In this document: in pieces, positions 34,099 through 43,342 of the stretch
Layout: each line of letters begins with the position of its first letter
Position numbering within the stretch: position 1 is the stretch's first letter
Assembly (NCBI RefSeq): GCF_001701025.1
Contig: NZ_CP016793.1
Coordinates: 2,542,001-2,606,000 of the forward strand
Source of the DNA: Lentzea guizhouensis
GTDB taxonomy: Bacteria > Actinomycetota > Actinomycetes > Mycobacteriales > Pseudonocardiaceae
Direction of reading: 5' to 3'
DNA length: 64,000 nt
Position numbers and translations under genes: made by a program
Notes under the pieces: model-generated
Seen by the model: only the letters and a program-made list of their open reading frames with translations
Told to the model about the DNA's origin: nothing
Databases searched by the model: none

Positions 34099-34658
34099 CG
34101 CACCGCCTTCTCCACCTGCTCGGGCGTCGTGAAAAGCGGCGGGTCCGTGACCTGCCTGACGGTCCCGTCCGCTGATATGTAATACGTGGCGGGCAGCGTC
34201 ACCGGCGCCTTCACACGTTTGCGCAGCTCGTCCGCCCCGTCGTGGACCGACGGCAGCCGCACGCCCAGCTTGGCGAGCAGCTCGAGGCCGTCCGCCTCGG
34301 TGCTCTCCACGAGAACTGGGACGACCGGGACGGCGTCCGGTTGCTTCGCGTAGGCGTCCAGCACCGGCAGCTCCTTCTGGCACGGCTGGCACCAGGTCGC
34401 CCAGAAGTTGATCAGGAGCGGCCCCTTGAGCGCGAGGTCCGTCCGGGTGCCGTCACCGAGGCACGTCACGCCGACGCCGCCCTCGCCGCCGGGCACGCAC
34501 GGCCGCAGCTGGGCTTGCGCGCGCAACTCCACCACGTCCTGCGACGGCCGGCTCGACCTGACGGGCTGCTGCGGTGCCTGGTCGCGCGGCCACAGCGCGA
34601 CGACCCCGGCGACGCCGAGGACGAGCACCAGGACCAGCCAACGGGTGCGGTTGTTCAC
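34095..34658 (-). CDS. TlpA-like membrane-anchored thioredoxin (Rv3673c)
   Basis: A protein of 187 residues with an N-terminal anchor ([17 protein letters not shown]), an extracytoplasmic thioredoxin fold and the active site WATWCQPC. Probably a disulfide reductase for exported proteins; MarP in the same operon has a disulfide that could be a client. Two more cysteines (RPCVPGG, VTCLGD) lie before the fold. GTG overlaps the nth stop (GTGA). Confidence 0.88.
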   Translation of the reverse strand: MNNRTRWLVLVLVLGVAGVVALWPRDQAPQQPVRSSRPSQDVVELRAQAQLRPCVPGGEGGVGVTCLGDGTRTDLALKGPLLINFWATWCQPCQKELPVLDAYAKQPDAVPVVPVLVESTEADGLELLAKLGVRLPSVHDGADELRKRVKAPVTLPATYYISADGTVRQVTDPPLFTTPEQVEKAVR

Positions 34659-35419
34659 CCCACCAGCTTCTCACCGGCCCGCACCCGTTCGGCGAGCTCG
34701 ATCAGGCGAGGCTTCTCGTCACCCTTCACGAGCTTCTCCGCCTTGACCGGGTCCTCCGGGCCGAGGCCGTAGGACGGGCAGTCCTTCATCAGCAGACAGG
34801 CACCGCACGCAGGCGTTTTGGCGTGGCAGACCCGGCGGCCGTGGAAGATGATCCAGTGCGAGGCCATCGTCCAGTCGCGCTTCTCGACGAGCTCGCCGAT
34901 CGCGTGCTCGACCTTGACCGCGTCCTCCAGGTCGGTCCACCCGAACCGGCGCACCAGCCGACCGAAGTGGGTGTCGACTGTGATGCCGGGCACATCGAAC
35001 GCGTTGCCGAGAACCACGTTGGCCGTCTTGCGTCCTACACCGGGGAGCTTGACCAGCTCGTCCAGCTTGCCGGGAACCACACCGTCATGCTGCTCCACAA
35101 GAGCGGCACCGAGACCCATCAGAGACGTCGCCTTGTTCCGGTAGAAACCGGTCGGGCGGATCATCTCTTCGAGCTCCACCCGGTCGGCTCCGGCGTAGTC
35201 GGCGGCCGTCGGGTACTTCGCGAAGAGCGCGGGAGTGACCTCGTTGACCTTCTTGTCGGTGCACTGCGCGGACAGGACGACCGCCACGACCAGCTCGAGC
35301 GGCGTGGTGAAGTCCAGCTCGCAGTGGGCGTCGGGGTATCCCTCGGCAAGCGTGCGCACCATCCGGCGAGCCCTGCGGGTCAGGCCGAGCTTGGTTTCCG
35401 GCTTCTTGGCTGTGGGCAC
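34655..35419 (-). CDS. nth: Endonuclease III
   Basis: A protein of 254 residues. DNA glycosylase/AP lyase for oxidised pyrimidines. Helix-hairpin-helix [13 protein letters not shown] contains the catalytic Lys, VDTHFGRL the Asp, and C-x6-C-x2-C-x5-C near the end ([17 protein letters not shown]) holds the 4Fe-4S cluster. GTG 35419 is six bases after TACGCT (35426-35431), so the operon is probably leaderless. Confidence 0.96.
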   Translation of the reverse strand: MPTAKKPETKLGLTRRARRMVRTLAEGYPDAHCELDFTTPLELVVAVVLSAQCTDKKVNEVTPALFAKYPTAADYAGADRVELEEMIRPTGFYRNKATSLMGLGAALVEQHDGVVPGKLDELVKLPGVGRKTANVVLGNAFDVPGITVDTHFGRLVRRFGWTDLEDAVKVEHAIGELVEKRDWTMASHWIIFHGRRVCHAKTPACGACLLMKDCPSYGLGPEDPVKAEKLVKGDEKPRLIELAERVRAGEKLVG

Positions 35420-35498
35420 AGATTCAGCGTAGTCAACACGCCGGAAGCACCCCCTAGACGCGTACTCGAATCCCTCATGCGCCAGACTGCGGAGCATC

Positions 35499-35738
35499 AT
35501 GACTGCCTGGTTTGTGATCGTCGTCCCGATCGTGATCATGTTCTTCGCGCTCTTCATGGAGCGCGTCGAAGCGAGGCTCCGGCACGTGGCCGTGCAGGAG
35601 AACGAGGTCGAGGAGTTCCTGGAGTCCGCCAGGCCCGAAGAGGTCAAGGCGCTCTACGGACACGGCATCGGTCGCGCGCTGGAGCTGTTCCGCCTGCGCC
35701 GCCGCGGTCGTGGGAGCGTGCGCAAGCGCGTCCGCTGA
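35499..35738 (+). CDS. Small membrane protein between nth and crp (Rv3675-like)
   Basis: A protein of 79 residues: one N-terminal span ([17 protein letters not shown]) with EVEEFLESA in a charged helix and a strongly basic C-terminus. ATG follows GGAG. Conserved position between nth and crp; function unknown. Confidence 0.65.
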   Translation: MTAWFVIVVPIVIMFFALFMERVEARLRHVAVQENEVEEFLESARPEEVKALYGHGIGRALELFRLRRRGRGSVRKRVR

Positions 35739-35945
35739 TGTCCCGGTTCGGCGTCTGCACCCGAATGGCGTACACTGGCTCGTTGGGCTCTGGATCGAGT
35801 CAGTGCGGTTGTTCCTACCAAGACGGCGAGCCGAGCGGCGATCCACAACGCAGCCCTTAGACTGCAACGCAGTGATCGGCGGCACGGCGCTGACTCCACC
35901 AAAGATGGTGGTAGGCGTGCCGTCGCGTCGATTAGGAGGGACGAG
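35739..35945 (+). promoter_or_regulatory. Long leader region of crp
   Basis: TACACT (35773-35778) is a plausible -10 and would give a leader of about 160 bases. It contains the hairpin CCACC/GGTGG (around 35897-35912) shortly before the AGGAGG of crp. Post-transcriptional control is possible. Confidence 0.35.
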
Positions 35946-36620
35946 GTGGACGAGACCCTGGCGCGAGCGGGCATCTTCCAGGGAGTTGACCCGGCAGCCG
36001 CAGAGGCGCTGGCTCAGACCCTGGAGACGGTGGAGTTCCCGCGTGGCCATGTGATCTTCGCGGAAGGTGAGCCGGGCGACCGCCTGTACATCATCCAGTC
36101 CGGCAAGGTGAAGATCGGCCGCAAGTCGCCGGACGGCCGCGAGAACCTGTTGGGGATCTTCGGACCTTCCGACATGTTCGGTGAACTGTCCATTTTCGAC
36201 CCCGGCCCCCGCACGTCGACGGCGACGACGGTGACCGAGGTGCGCGCGGTGTCCATGGACCGCCCCGCGCTCCGTCAGTGGATCACCAACCGGCCGGAGA
36301 TCGCCGAGCAGCTGCTGAGGGCTCTGGCCCGCAGGCTGCGCCGGACGAACTCGATGCTGGCCGACCTGATCTTCACGGACGTGCCCGGCCGCGTGGCCAA
36401 GGCGTTGCTGCAGCTCGCACAGCGCTTCGGCTCGCAGGAGGCCGGCCTGCTCCGCGTCACGCACGACCTGACGCAGGAGGAGATCGCCCAGTTCGTGGGT
36501 GCGTCGCGCGAGACCGTGAACAAGGCCCTGGCCGACTTCGCGCACCGCGGCTGGCTGCGGCTGGAGGGCAAGAGCGTGCTGATCCTGGACCCGGAGCGCC
36601 TGGCGCGCCGCGCACGCTAG
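35946..36620 (+). CDS. crp: cAMP receptor protein (Rv3676-like)
   Basis: A protein of 224 residues: cyclic-nucleotide domain with [18 protein letters not shown] as the phosphate-binding cassette, and HTH with [28 protein letters not shown]. Global regulator that binds cAMP in actinobacteria. GTG 35946 has AGGAGG six bases upstream. Monocistronic, closed by two large hairpins. Confidence 0.96.
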   Translation: MDETLARAGIFQGVDPAAAEALAQTLETVEFPRGHVIFAEGEPGDRLYIIQSGKVKIGRKSPDGRENLLGIFGPSDMFGELSIFDPGPRTSTATTVTEVRAVSMDRPALRQWITNRPEIAEQLLRALARRLRRTNSMLADLIFTDVPGRVAKALLQLAQRFGSQEAGLLRVTHDLTQEEIAQFVGASRETVNKALADFAHRGWLRLEGKSVLILDPERLARRAR

Positions 36621-36629
36621 CAAGTTTCA

Positions 36630-36672
36630 GTTCTGTCGAGTCCGCCCCCGAGCGAGGCGGACTCGACAGAAC
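36630..36672 (+). terminator. First large hairpin after crp
   Basis: GTTCTGTCGAGTCCGCC and its exact complement (36656-36672) form a 17-bp stem with a nine-base loop. Confidence 0.8.
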
Positions 36673-36678
36673 GCTGAC

Positions 36679-36732
36679 CAACACAAAGGACCGGGCGCCA
36701 CCCCCGACGTGGCGCACCGGTCCTTTGTGTTG
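36679..36732. terminator. Second large hairpin after crp
   Basis: CAACACAAAGGACCGG (36679-36694) pairs with 36717-36732; an inner GCGCCAC/GTGGCGC stem extends it to 23 bp with one bulge. TTTGTGTTG on the 3' arm could act as U-rich tail. Confidence 0.75.
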
Positions 36733-36862
36733 CACGGCCCATCCCCCGACGAACCGTGCCTTCCATCCCTCTGGCGCGCAGGCCCCGACCCTCAAGCCAG
36801 AGGTTGGTCTCGATCGGTGAGTCAACTTTCGCACGTCCCCCACCGTGACGCTCAAGCTTTTT

Positions 36863-36887
36863 CACCCCGAAAGAGCCCGTTCGGGTG
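36863..36887 (+). terminator. Third hairpin with T-tract before the MFS gene
   Basis: CACCCCGAA and TTCGGGTG pair with one bulged C, followed by GTTTTAG. No gene precedes it on this strand after the crp terminators, so it may end a small transcript from 36735 onward. Confidence 0.4.
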
Positions 36888-36963
36888 GTTTTAGTTGCAT
36901 CTTTCACCCGGTCATCCCACTCCCGTGACCCGATTGCAACCGGGGTGACACCGCGCACCCAAA

Positions 36964-36998
36964 CTGGTACTTCCGTACCAGGTTTGGCACACTGGTAC
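36964..36998. promoter_or_regulatory. Operator-like repeat upstream of the MFS gene
   Basis: CTGGTAC-TTCC-GTACCAG (36964-36981) is a perfect palindrome, and a third CTGGTAC lies at 36992-36998 just before the start codon. Confidence 0.55.
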
Positions 36999-37000
36999 AC

Positions 37001-38254
37001 ATGTCCCACTCTGCCCGTCTCTCCGACTACCGTGCTGCCCTGACGACCCCCGGCATGCGCGGCCCCGTGGTCGCGTCCCTGCTCGCCCGCCTCCCCATCG
37101 CGATGGTCGGGCTCTCGCTGCTGCTCTACGTCGAGCGCGCCACGGGTTCGTTCGCGGTCGCCGGTCTGGTCTCGGCGGCAGCACTGGTGGGCGTTGCGCT
37201 CGGCTCTGTCGTCCAGGGCCGGCTGATCGACCGCTTCGGCCCCACCCGCCCACTGCTGGTCGTCACCGGCTTCTTCGGTCTTTTCGTCACCGTCTCGGTG
37301 ATCTCCGTCGAGGCGGGCCTGCCGGTGTTCCTGCTGGTCCCGCTCGCCCTCGGCGTCGGTGCGACCGAGCCGATGGTGGGTTCGGCGTCACGGGCGCTGT
37401 GGGAGCGGATGGTCCCGGCCGGCCCGACCCGGATGGCGGGCTACGCCTACGAGGCGATCTCGATGGAGGTCTTCTTCATCCTCGGTCCCGGCCTCGCGGG
37501 CGTGCTGCTGGCGGCCCCGTGGGCAGGCACCGGCGTGGTCGTCGGCGCGGTGCTGATGGTCGTCGGCGCACTGTGGTTCGCCCTGAACCCGGTCGTCCGC
37601 GAATGGGGCGCGACCGCCGCTGTCTCCCGCCCGCTGCTCGGCGCCTTCGCCTACCCCGGCATGCGCACGGTGGCGCTGGCCGCACTGGGCTTCGGCGTGA
37701 CGATCGGCTTCGTCGAGGTAGCGGTCCCGGCGTTCGCCAAGGCCGAGGGCCACGCCTCGATGGGCGGCCTGATGCTGTCGCTGTGGTCGATCAGCTCGGT
37801 GATCTTCGGCGTCCTCTACGGCATGCGCCCCTGGCCGCGCCCGATGCACCTGCGCCTGCCGGTGCTGCTCGGCGGCTTCGGCCTGCTGTCCCTGCTGCTG
37901 GCCATCCCGGCCTCACTGGTCGGCCTGGGCGTGGCACTGTTCGTGGTCGGCACCCTGATCACCCCGCAGTCGACCGCCCACTCCGCCGCGATCGAGCAGG
38001 TCACGCCCAACGGCATGGCCGCGGAGGCGTTCGGCTGGGTGATCACCTCGGTGACCGTCGGCCTGGCGATCGGGCAGGGCCTGTCCGGACAGCTGATCGA
38101 GCACTTCGGCACGCGGCCGGCGTTTTTGGCGGCTGGCATTGCCGGGTTGGTGATCGCCGGGGCGGTGTGGGCGCTGCGCGGGACTGTGCGGCGTGGGGTG
38201 CCGAGCGGAGAGGGCTTGCCGGTGCGGTCGGAGATGGAGCTGGTGGCTCGGTGA
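37001..38254 (+). CDS. Major facilitator superfamily transporter
   Basis: A protein of 417 residues with 12 predicted spans in two halves. The loop after span 2 reads GRLIDRFGPTRPL, the usual MFS motif A variant. No partner suggests a substrate; efflux is likely. The palindrome upstream suggests control by a repressor encoded elsewhere. Followed by a compact hairpin terminator. Confidence 0.85.
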   Translation: MSHSARLSDYRAALTTPGMRGPVVASLLARLPIAMVGLSLLLYVERATGSFAVAGLVSAAALVGVALGSVVQGRLIDRFGPTRPLLVVTGFFGLFVTVSVISVEAGLPVFLLVPLALGVGATEPMVGSASRALWERMVPAGPTRMAGYAYEAISMEVFFILGPGLAGVLLAAPWAGTGVVVGAVLMVVGALWFALNPVVREWGATAAVSRPLLGAFAYPGMRTVALAALGFGVTIGFVEVAVPAFAKAEGHASMGGLMLSLWSISSVIFGVLYGMRPWPRPMHLRLPVLLGGFGLLSLLLAIPASLVGLGVALFVVGTLITPQSTAHSAAIEQVTPNGMAAEAFGWVITSVTVGLAIGQGLSGQLIEHFGTRPAFLAAGIAGLVIAGAVWALRGTVRRGVPSGEGLPVRSEMELVAR

Positions 38255-38299
38255 GTTTTTCTGGGTCCTGAGCAGGGCCGATGGGGTTCGTGGTTGGGA

Positions 38300-38321
38300 G
38301 GCACGCCGGGGACGGCGTGCC
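38300..38321 (+). terminator. Terminator after the MFS gene
   Basis: GGCACGCCG-GGGA-CGGCGTGCC: nine-bp perfect stem, GNRA-like loop, then TTTCGG. Confidence 0.8.
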
Positions 38322-39211
38322 TTTCGGCGTTGCATGGGGTCACCCGGTGGGGTGAAAGGTGTCCTGATGGGGCTCGGGCTGCGTCCCGTGATTAGGAGGA
38401 ACGCGGGGAGGGAGCGCAGGGGATGGGTGGGCCGGGCTAGAGCGAGGCAGGCCGCGTTGGGCATGGGGTGCAACCAGGGCAGGGCAGCGCGCCGGGCAAG
38501 CCAGGCGCGGCACGGCAGGCAAGGCGGGTAGGGCAGGCGGGCAAGCAGGCACCCAGGTGGACGCGGGTGGACGGGCATGGGTGGACGGGCTTGCAGTCGC
38601 GCGGATAGGCGGCCAGGCACGCGAACGGGCGGATGACAGGGCGGGCACGCGGGTGGGCGGATGGGCGGGCTCGCGAGGGACTAGCGCGGTGCCAACACCG
38701 GGCAGCCGGGCAGCCGGGCCGGGCAGCCGGGCAGCCGGGCAGCCGGGCAGGACCAGCGTGGCACCGGCAGGGCGACGGACCGCAGCCCGGTGGCGGCGGT
38801 GGGAAGTCCGGCGCCGCCGCCCGCGCCGCGTCGGCCAAAGGCTCGGTACGACTGCTGGCGGGCGAGGCTGGCACCGTCGCAGAGCCCGTCAGGCCCGACA
38901 GCACAGGGGCAGCAGCGCAGGGTCGACAGCGCGGAGTTGGTAACGGCGCCCACGACCGGCAGCGCGCACGAACCGCAATGCACGGAGCTGGCAATGCACG
39001 GAGCTGGCAGCGCACAACGAGCAGCGCGCCTGGGTTCGTCGTGCCCCGCAGCGAGCCGAGCTCGCCGTGACAAGCCGGCCGGGCTCGCCATGCAAGCCGG
39101 CCGGGCTCGCCATGCAAGCTGGCCGGGCTCGCCATGCAAGCTCGCGGGGTTCGTCGTGCCCAGCAGGCCGGGCTCGTCGTACCCAGCAGCGGGCCGGGCT
39201 CACGTCCCAGC
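38322..39211. repeat. G-rich minisatellite region without genes
   Basis: About 890 bases of low-complexity sequence between convergent transcription units. Distinct arrays are readable: GGGCAGCC-type octamers around 38700-38748, a 16-base unit (AATGCACGGAGCTGGC) twice near 38979-39010, and a 22-base unit CAAGCCGGCCGGGCTCGCCA-TG three times at 39071-39136. Open frames here are by-products of composition. Confidence 0.7.
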
Positions 39212-39247
39212 GCGGTCGGTGGCCTGAGCGTTCAAGCCACCGACCGC
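39212..39247 (-). terminator. Terminator after the DnaN-like gene
   Basis: GCGGTCGGTGGC and its exact complement at 39236-39247 form a 12-bp stem 11 bases beyond the stop codon at 39258. Confidence 0.75.
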
Positions 39248-39257
39248 AGCGGAGCAG

Positions 39258-40352
39258 TCAGGCGACCGAGCGCATCGGCACGACCAGGTAGGTGAGTTCC
39301 ACGCCGTCCTCGCCCGGCGGGGAGGTGAGGACGGTGGAGCGGAGGCCGTCCTGGATGCGGAGCTCGATGCGGCGGCCGGCGAAGGCCTTCAGGGCGTCGG
39401 CGAGGTAGCGGGCTTGGAAGGTTTTGGTGAGGCGGTTGCCTTCGACGGTGGCCTTGACGAACTCCTCGGCCTCGCCGGTGGTGGGGTCGCTGCTCTTGAT
39501 GCGCAGCTCGCTGTCTTCCACCTGGATGGTGACGGCTTGGTGGGGGCCGCCGTAGGGGGTGGCGCGGCGGACGGCGCGGGAGAGGGCATCCGCGTCTACC
39601 AGGACTGTGCTGTCGATGGTGGTCTCCAGTAGTCGGCGCGCTCGGTCGTCCGGGAACGGGGCGGCCAGGAGTGCGGTGGAGAGGGAGTTGTGGTGCCAGG
39701 CGAGGCCGATGCGGTCGGCGTCGGCGTGGAGGGCGACGGTGCCCTCGGACTGGCGGGCGGCTTCGGCCAGAGCCTTGGCGGGGACCAGGACGTCGACGGA
39801 GCCGGTGGACTGCCACGGGAGTTTGGCGTAGGCCATGCGGTAGCGGTCGGTGGCCATGAGGTGCAGGTGGGCCTCGTCGGACTGGATGCGGATGCCGGTG
39901 AAGATCGGCAGGGCGTCGTCCTTCGAGGCGGCGCCGGCGACTGCGGCGAGCACGCGCAGGTGTGCGGCGGCGACGGTGCCTCGCAGCGGGGGCAGGGCGG
40001 GGATGCCGGGGTGGTCGTGCAGGTCGAGCAACGGCAGGGCGAACCTCGCCTGGTCGGTGCGCACGGCGAGGCGGGAGCCCTCGACCCGCAGGCGGACCTG
40101 GGGCTCGTCGAGGGCCTGCAGGGTGGCGGCGAGTGCCTTGGCGGGCACCAGCACCTCCCCTTCGGTGTGCGCGGACGCGGGCTTGGTGAGGCTCACGGCG
40201 TGTTCGTGGTCGCTGCCGGCGACCTCAACGCCGGTGGCGGTGGCGCGCAGGCGGACGCCGGCGAGCACGGGGTCGAGCACGCGGGCGGGCAGCAGCCGCG
40301 CCACCTCGGCGACGGCGCCGGCGAGCTCGGAAGTGGTGGCGGTGAGGTCCAT
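39258..40352 (-). CDS. DNA polymerase III beta-clamp paralogue
   Basis: A protein of 364 residues with three clamp subdomains: ELAGAVAEVARLLPAR at the start, ATDRYRMAYAKLPW in the middle domain and a C-terminal LTYLVVPMR matching the DnaN end. It is not in an oriC/dnaA-recF context, so it is likely an accessory clamp, perhaps for repair or a translesion polymerase. ATG 40352 is seven bases after TAGCGT; no ribosome site. Confidence 0.85.
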   Translation of the reverse strand: MDLTATTSELAGAVAEVARLLPARVLDPVLAGVRLRATATGVEVAGSDHEHAVSLTKPASAHTEGEVLVPAKALAATLQALDEPQVRLRVEGSRLAVRTDQARFALPLLDLHDHPGIPALPPLRGTVAAAHLRVLAAVAGAASKDDALPIFTGIRIQSDEAHLHLMATDRYRMAYAKLPWQSTGSVDVLVPAKALAEAARQSEGTVALHADADRIGLAWHHNSLSTALLAAPFPDDRARRLLETTIDSTVLVDADALSRAVRRATPYGGPHQAVTIQVEDSELRIKSSDPTTGEAEEFVKATVEGNRLTKTFQARYLADALKAFAGRRIELRIQDGLRSTVLTSPPGEDGVELTYLVVPMRSVA

Positions 40353-40439
40353 GAGGGCGACGCTAGCGGGCACCCCTGACAATTTTCGGCGTGCTCGACC
40401 GCGGCGAGGTAGCAGATCCCGGCGGGCGGCCGGAAACGG

Positions 40440-41249
40440 TCAGCCCTCGGCGCGCAAGTACTCCAGCTGTGCCCGCACCGACCACTCCGCGGCCGGCCAC
40501 AGCACCCGGTCGACGTCGGCGTAGACGACCTCCACCACCTGGCGCGGAGTCGCGGAACCGCCCAGCGAAGCCACCGCGCGGCGCACCTGGTCCAGGCGCT
40601 GCACGCGGTGTGCGAGGTACGCCCGTGCGGCCTCCCCCGCGTCGGCGAGCTCGGGGCCGTGGCCCGGCAGCACCGCGGTGTCGGGAGGCAGGTCGGCGAG
40701 GACCTTCAGCGACTCGAAGTAGTCGCCGAGCTTGCCGTCCGGGTGGGCGACGATCGTGGTGCCACGGCCCAGAACCGTGTCACCGGTCAGCACGGCCTCG
40801 CCGTCGAGCACGAAGCACAGCGAGTCGCTGGTGTGGCCGGGCGTACCCAAAACGCGAAGTTCCAGACCGGAGCTTGTGACCACGTCACCGTCGACCAGAC
40901 CCTCGGAACCGAAGACGAACGTCGGGTCGAGCGCGCGCACCGGAGCCCCGACGAGCTCCGCGAACGAGCGGGCCCCCTCGGAGTGGTCGGGATGTCCGTG
41001 CGTCAGCAGGATCTCCGACACCGGCCCGACCGACGCGATGCGCTGAAGGTGCACCGGATCAAGCGGCCCCGGATCGACCACCACGTACGACGCCGCGTCC
41101 GGGGCCTTCAGCAGCCACGTGTTGGTGCCGTCCAGAGTCATCGGCGACGGGTTGTCGGCAAGCAGCACGGCCGCGTGCCGAGTCACCTGGCGCAGCTGCC
41201 CGTACAACGGGTGCGCCGCGCGGGCACCGATCAACGGGGACCCGCTCAT
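40440..41249 (-). CDS. Metallo-beta-lactamase-fold hydrolase (Rv3677c-like)
   Basis: A protein of 269 residues. THGHPDHSEGA is the HxHxDH metal site, GTPGHTSDSL and TGDTVLG add ligands, and a C-terminal winged-helix part (ASLGGSATPRQVVEVVYADV) marks the LACTB2/RNase-like subgroup. It may be a nuclease or thioester hydrolase. ATG 41249 starts immediately after the Nudix stop, zero bases apart. Same place as Rv3677c near crp. Confidence 0.85.
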   Translation of the reverse strand: MSGSPLIGARAAHPLYGQLRQVTRHAAVLLADNPSPMTLDGTNTWLLKAPDAASYVVVDPGPLDPVHLQRIASVGPVSEILLTHGHPDHSEGARSFAELVGAPVRALDPTFVFGSEGLVDGDVVTSSGLELRVLGTPGHTSDSLCFVLDGEAVLTGDTVLGRGTTIVAHPDGKLGDYFESLKVLADLPPDTAVLPGHGPELADAGEAARAYLAHRVQRLDQVRRAVASLGGSATPRQVVEVVYADVDRVLWPAAEWSVRAQLEYLRAEG

Positions 41250-42041
41250 TCAGAGCACCACCCTGATCACGTCACCGTCGCGGACCAGCTTCGGGATGAT
41301 CTTCTCGACGCTGCGCTCGGCCTCCATGACCGCCGCCACCGACCCCAGCGCGCCCACCTCGTCCAACGTCCGCCACGTCGGCGGCATCAGCATCCGGCGC
41401 CCCTCCTCGGCGTCGCGCAGGGCCTCGGCGGGCGTCTGCCAGGCCGCGTCGGACGCCTCGGTCGTGGCGCCGTCGGCGTGCTGGCCGGTGGGCAGCGCCG
41501 CGACGAAGAACCGCGTGTCGTAGCGGCGCGGTTCCTCGGCCGGGGTCACCCAGTTCGCCCACGGCCGCAGCAGGTCCGCCCGCAGCACCAGGCCTGCCGC
41601 GGCGAGGAACTCCGCCAGCGACAGCCCCCGGTCGACCAGCGCCTGCCGGGCCTCCGCGTACACCGACGCGTCCGCGACCACGGAAGTCGGCGAGGGCCCC
41701 GCCAGCAGCACGCCGGACTCCTCGAACGTCTCCCGCACCGCCGCGCACACGAAGGCGCGGGCGAGCGACTCGTCCACCCCGAACACCGACCCCCACCACG
41801 ACGGCGGCGGACCGGCCCACGCGACCGACGTGTCCGCGTCGCGCGGGTCCACGCCTCCGCCGGGGAACACGGTCATGCCGCCCGCGAACGCCATCCCCTT
41901 CACCCGCCGCAGCAGGAACGCCTCCACCCCGGCCGCACCGTCGCGCAGCAGCACCACGGTGACCGCGTCACGGGGTTGCGCGGGTTGGGCGACCGGCGCC
42001 GCGGGTACCAGGTTTCCCGGCAAGGTCATGTCCTCGGGCAT
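41250..42041 (-). CDS. Nudix hydrolase (NUDT19-like)
   Basis: A protein of 263 residues with FPGGGVDPRDAD and, after an insertion, CAAVRETFEESGVLL, the split Nudix box of the acyl-CoA-type subfamily. Directly coupled to the MBL hydrolase. Start is ATG 42041 or ATG 42029; neither has a well-placed ribosome site. Confidence 0.8.
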   Translation of the reverse strand: MPEDMTLPGNLVPAAPVAQPAQPRDAVTVVLLRDGAAGVEAFLLRRVKGMAFAGGMTVFPGGGVDPRDADTSVAWAGPPPSWWGSVFGVDESLARAFVCAAVRETFEESGVLLAGPSPTSVVADASVYAEARQALVDRGLSLAEFLAAAGLVLRADLLRPWANWVTPAEEPRRYDTRFFVAALPTGQHADGATTEASDAAWQTPAEALRDAEEGRRMLMPPTWRTLDEVGALGSVAAVMEAERSVEKIIPKLVRDGDVIRVVL

Positions 42042-42080
42042 CCTCCGAGCGTACGACCGTGCTTACCCGAGGATGGTGTG

Positions 42081-42437
42081 ATGGCGACGAAGGTCTCCGG
42101 CTGCCTGGTGAAGATGCTGCTGGTCCTGTTCGGAGTGGTGGTGGGAACGGGACTGACGGCGGTGACCGGTGTCCTGCTGTTCCTGCCCGACCGCACGACC
42201 GTGATCAGCGTGAACCCGACCGCCGAGTCCCCCGGCGTGTACGTGAAGAAGGTCGAGCGGATGGTCGGCGGCACCGGCTACGAGATCTGGCTCGGGCCGA
42301 CGGCCGACCGCGGCCACGTGGTGACCGTTCCCGCTGGGTGGGAACACGACCCCGAACGCGAGAGCACGCCCGACGGCATGCGGCTCAAGTTCGACAACGG
42401 GGGCGAGATCTTCGTCCCCAAGGCCAGTTACTCCTGA
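42081..42437 (+). CDS. Small single-span membrane/secreted protein
   Basis: A protein of 118 residues: basic N-terminus, span LLVLFGVVVGTGLTAVTGVLLFL (about 13-35), then a small extracytoplasmic beta-rich part. ATG 42081 with AGGA seven bases upstream. Not recognised. First of three closely spaced genes with an oxidoreductase and a TPR protein. Confidence 0.6.
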   Translation: MATKVSGCLVKMLLVLFGVVVGTGLTAVTGVLLFLPDRTTVISVNPTAESPGVYVKKVERMVGGTGYEIWLGPTADRGHVVTVPAGWEHDPERESTPDGMRLKFDNGGEIFVPKASYS

Positions 42438-42451
42438 GGCAGGATGGGCGA

Positions 42452-43342
42452 GTGGACGAACAGCTGCGCGTAGGACTCGTCGGTGCCGGCCCGTGGGCGG
42501 AGATGGTCCACGCCCCCGGTCTCGCGAACCACCCCGGTACCCGGCTCACCGGTGTCTGGGCCCGTCGGCCGGAGGCCGCCCAGGAGCTGGCGAACGCACA
42601 CGGCGCCGAAGCCTGCACGTCCTACCAGGACTTGTTGTCCACTGTGGACGCCGTGGCGTTCTGCGTGCCGCCGGGCGTGCAGGGCCCGATGGCGATCGAG
42701 GCGGCGAACGCGGGCAAGCACGTGATCCTGGAGAAGCCGATCGCGGAGTCGCGGGAGGTCGCGGAGGACCTCGCCGGGGCCGTGGCGGACGCGAACGTGG
42801 CCTCGCTCGTCGTGCTGACCCGCCGCTACGCGCCGGAGACCAAGGAACTGCTCAAGCAGCTGCACCGCACCGGCGGCTGGACCGGTGCGGACGGCCGCTG
42901 GCTGACCGGCGCGCTGCTGGACGGGCCGTTCTCGAACTCGCCGTGGCGGCACGAGAAGGGCGCGCTCGACGACATCGGCCCGCACGCGTTCGACCTGCTG
43001 GACGCGGCGCTCGGTGAGATCACCGACGTGATCGCGGCGAACGTGTCGGAGACCGGGCTGTGGCAGCTGATCCTGCAGCACGCGGGTGGCGCGACGAGCA
43101 CGGTGACGCTCACCCTGTCGTTGCCGCTGCAGCCGCCGTTCGCGGACTTCACCGTGTTCGGGCCGAACGGGCACCGGACGCTCAACAGCCGCGACACGTC
43201 GGCGGCGGAGTGCTTCACGAACCTGCTCGACGACTTCGTGGCGATGGTGCACAGCGGCACCACCACGCACGAGTGCGACGTGCGGCGCGGGCTGCACCTG
43301 CAGAAGGTCATCGACCTGGCGCGGCGCAAGGCGCAGGGGTGA
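42452..43342 (+). CDS. Gfo/Idh/MocA family oxidoreductase
   Basis: A protein of 296 residues with an N-terminal Rossmann fold (VGLVGAGPWAEMVHAPGL) and the EKPIAES motif whose Lys is catalytic; GPHAFDLLDAALG carries the C-terminal catalytic His. Acts on a sugar or inositol-like substrate. GTG 42452 with AGGA eight bases upstream. Coupled to the downstream TPR gene by GTGA. Confidence 0.88.
   Translation: MDEQLRVGLVGAGPWAEMVHAPGLANHPGTRLTGVWARRPEAAQELANAHGAEACTSYQDLLSTVDAVAFCVPPGVQGPMAIEAANAGKHVILEKPIAESREVAEDLAGAVADANVASLVVLTRRYAPETKELLKQLHRTGGWTGADGRWLTGALLDGPFSNSPWRHEKGALDDIGPHAFDLLDAALGEITDVIAANVSETGLWQLILQHAGGATSTVTLTLSLPLQPPFADFTVFGPNGHRTLNSRDTSAAECFTNLLDDFVAMVHSGTTTHECDVRRGLHLQKVIDLARRKAQG

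Noticed and set aside
38437..39227. Long frames on both strands over the minisatellite
   Set aside because: Repeats of 8, 16 and 22 bases shift the reading frame, so no protein repeat is maintained.
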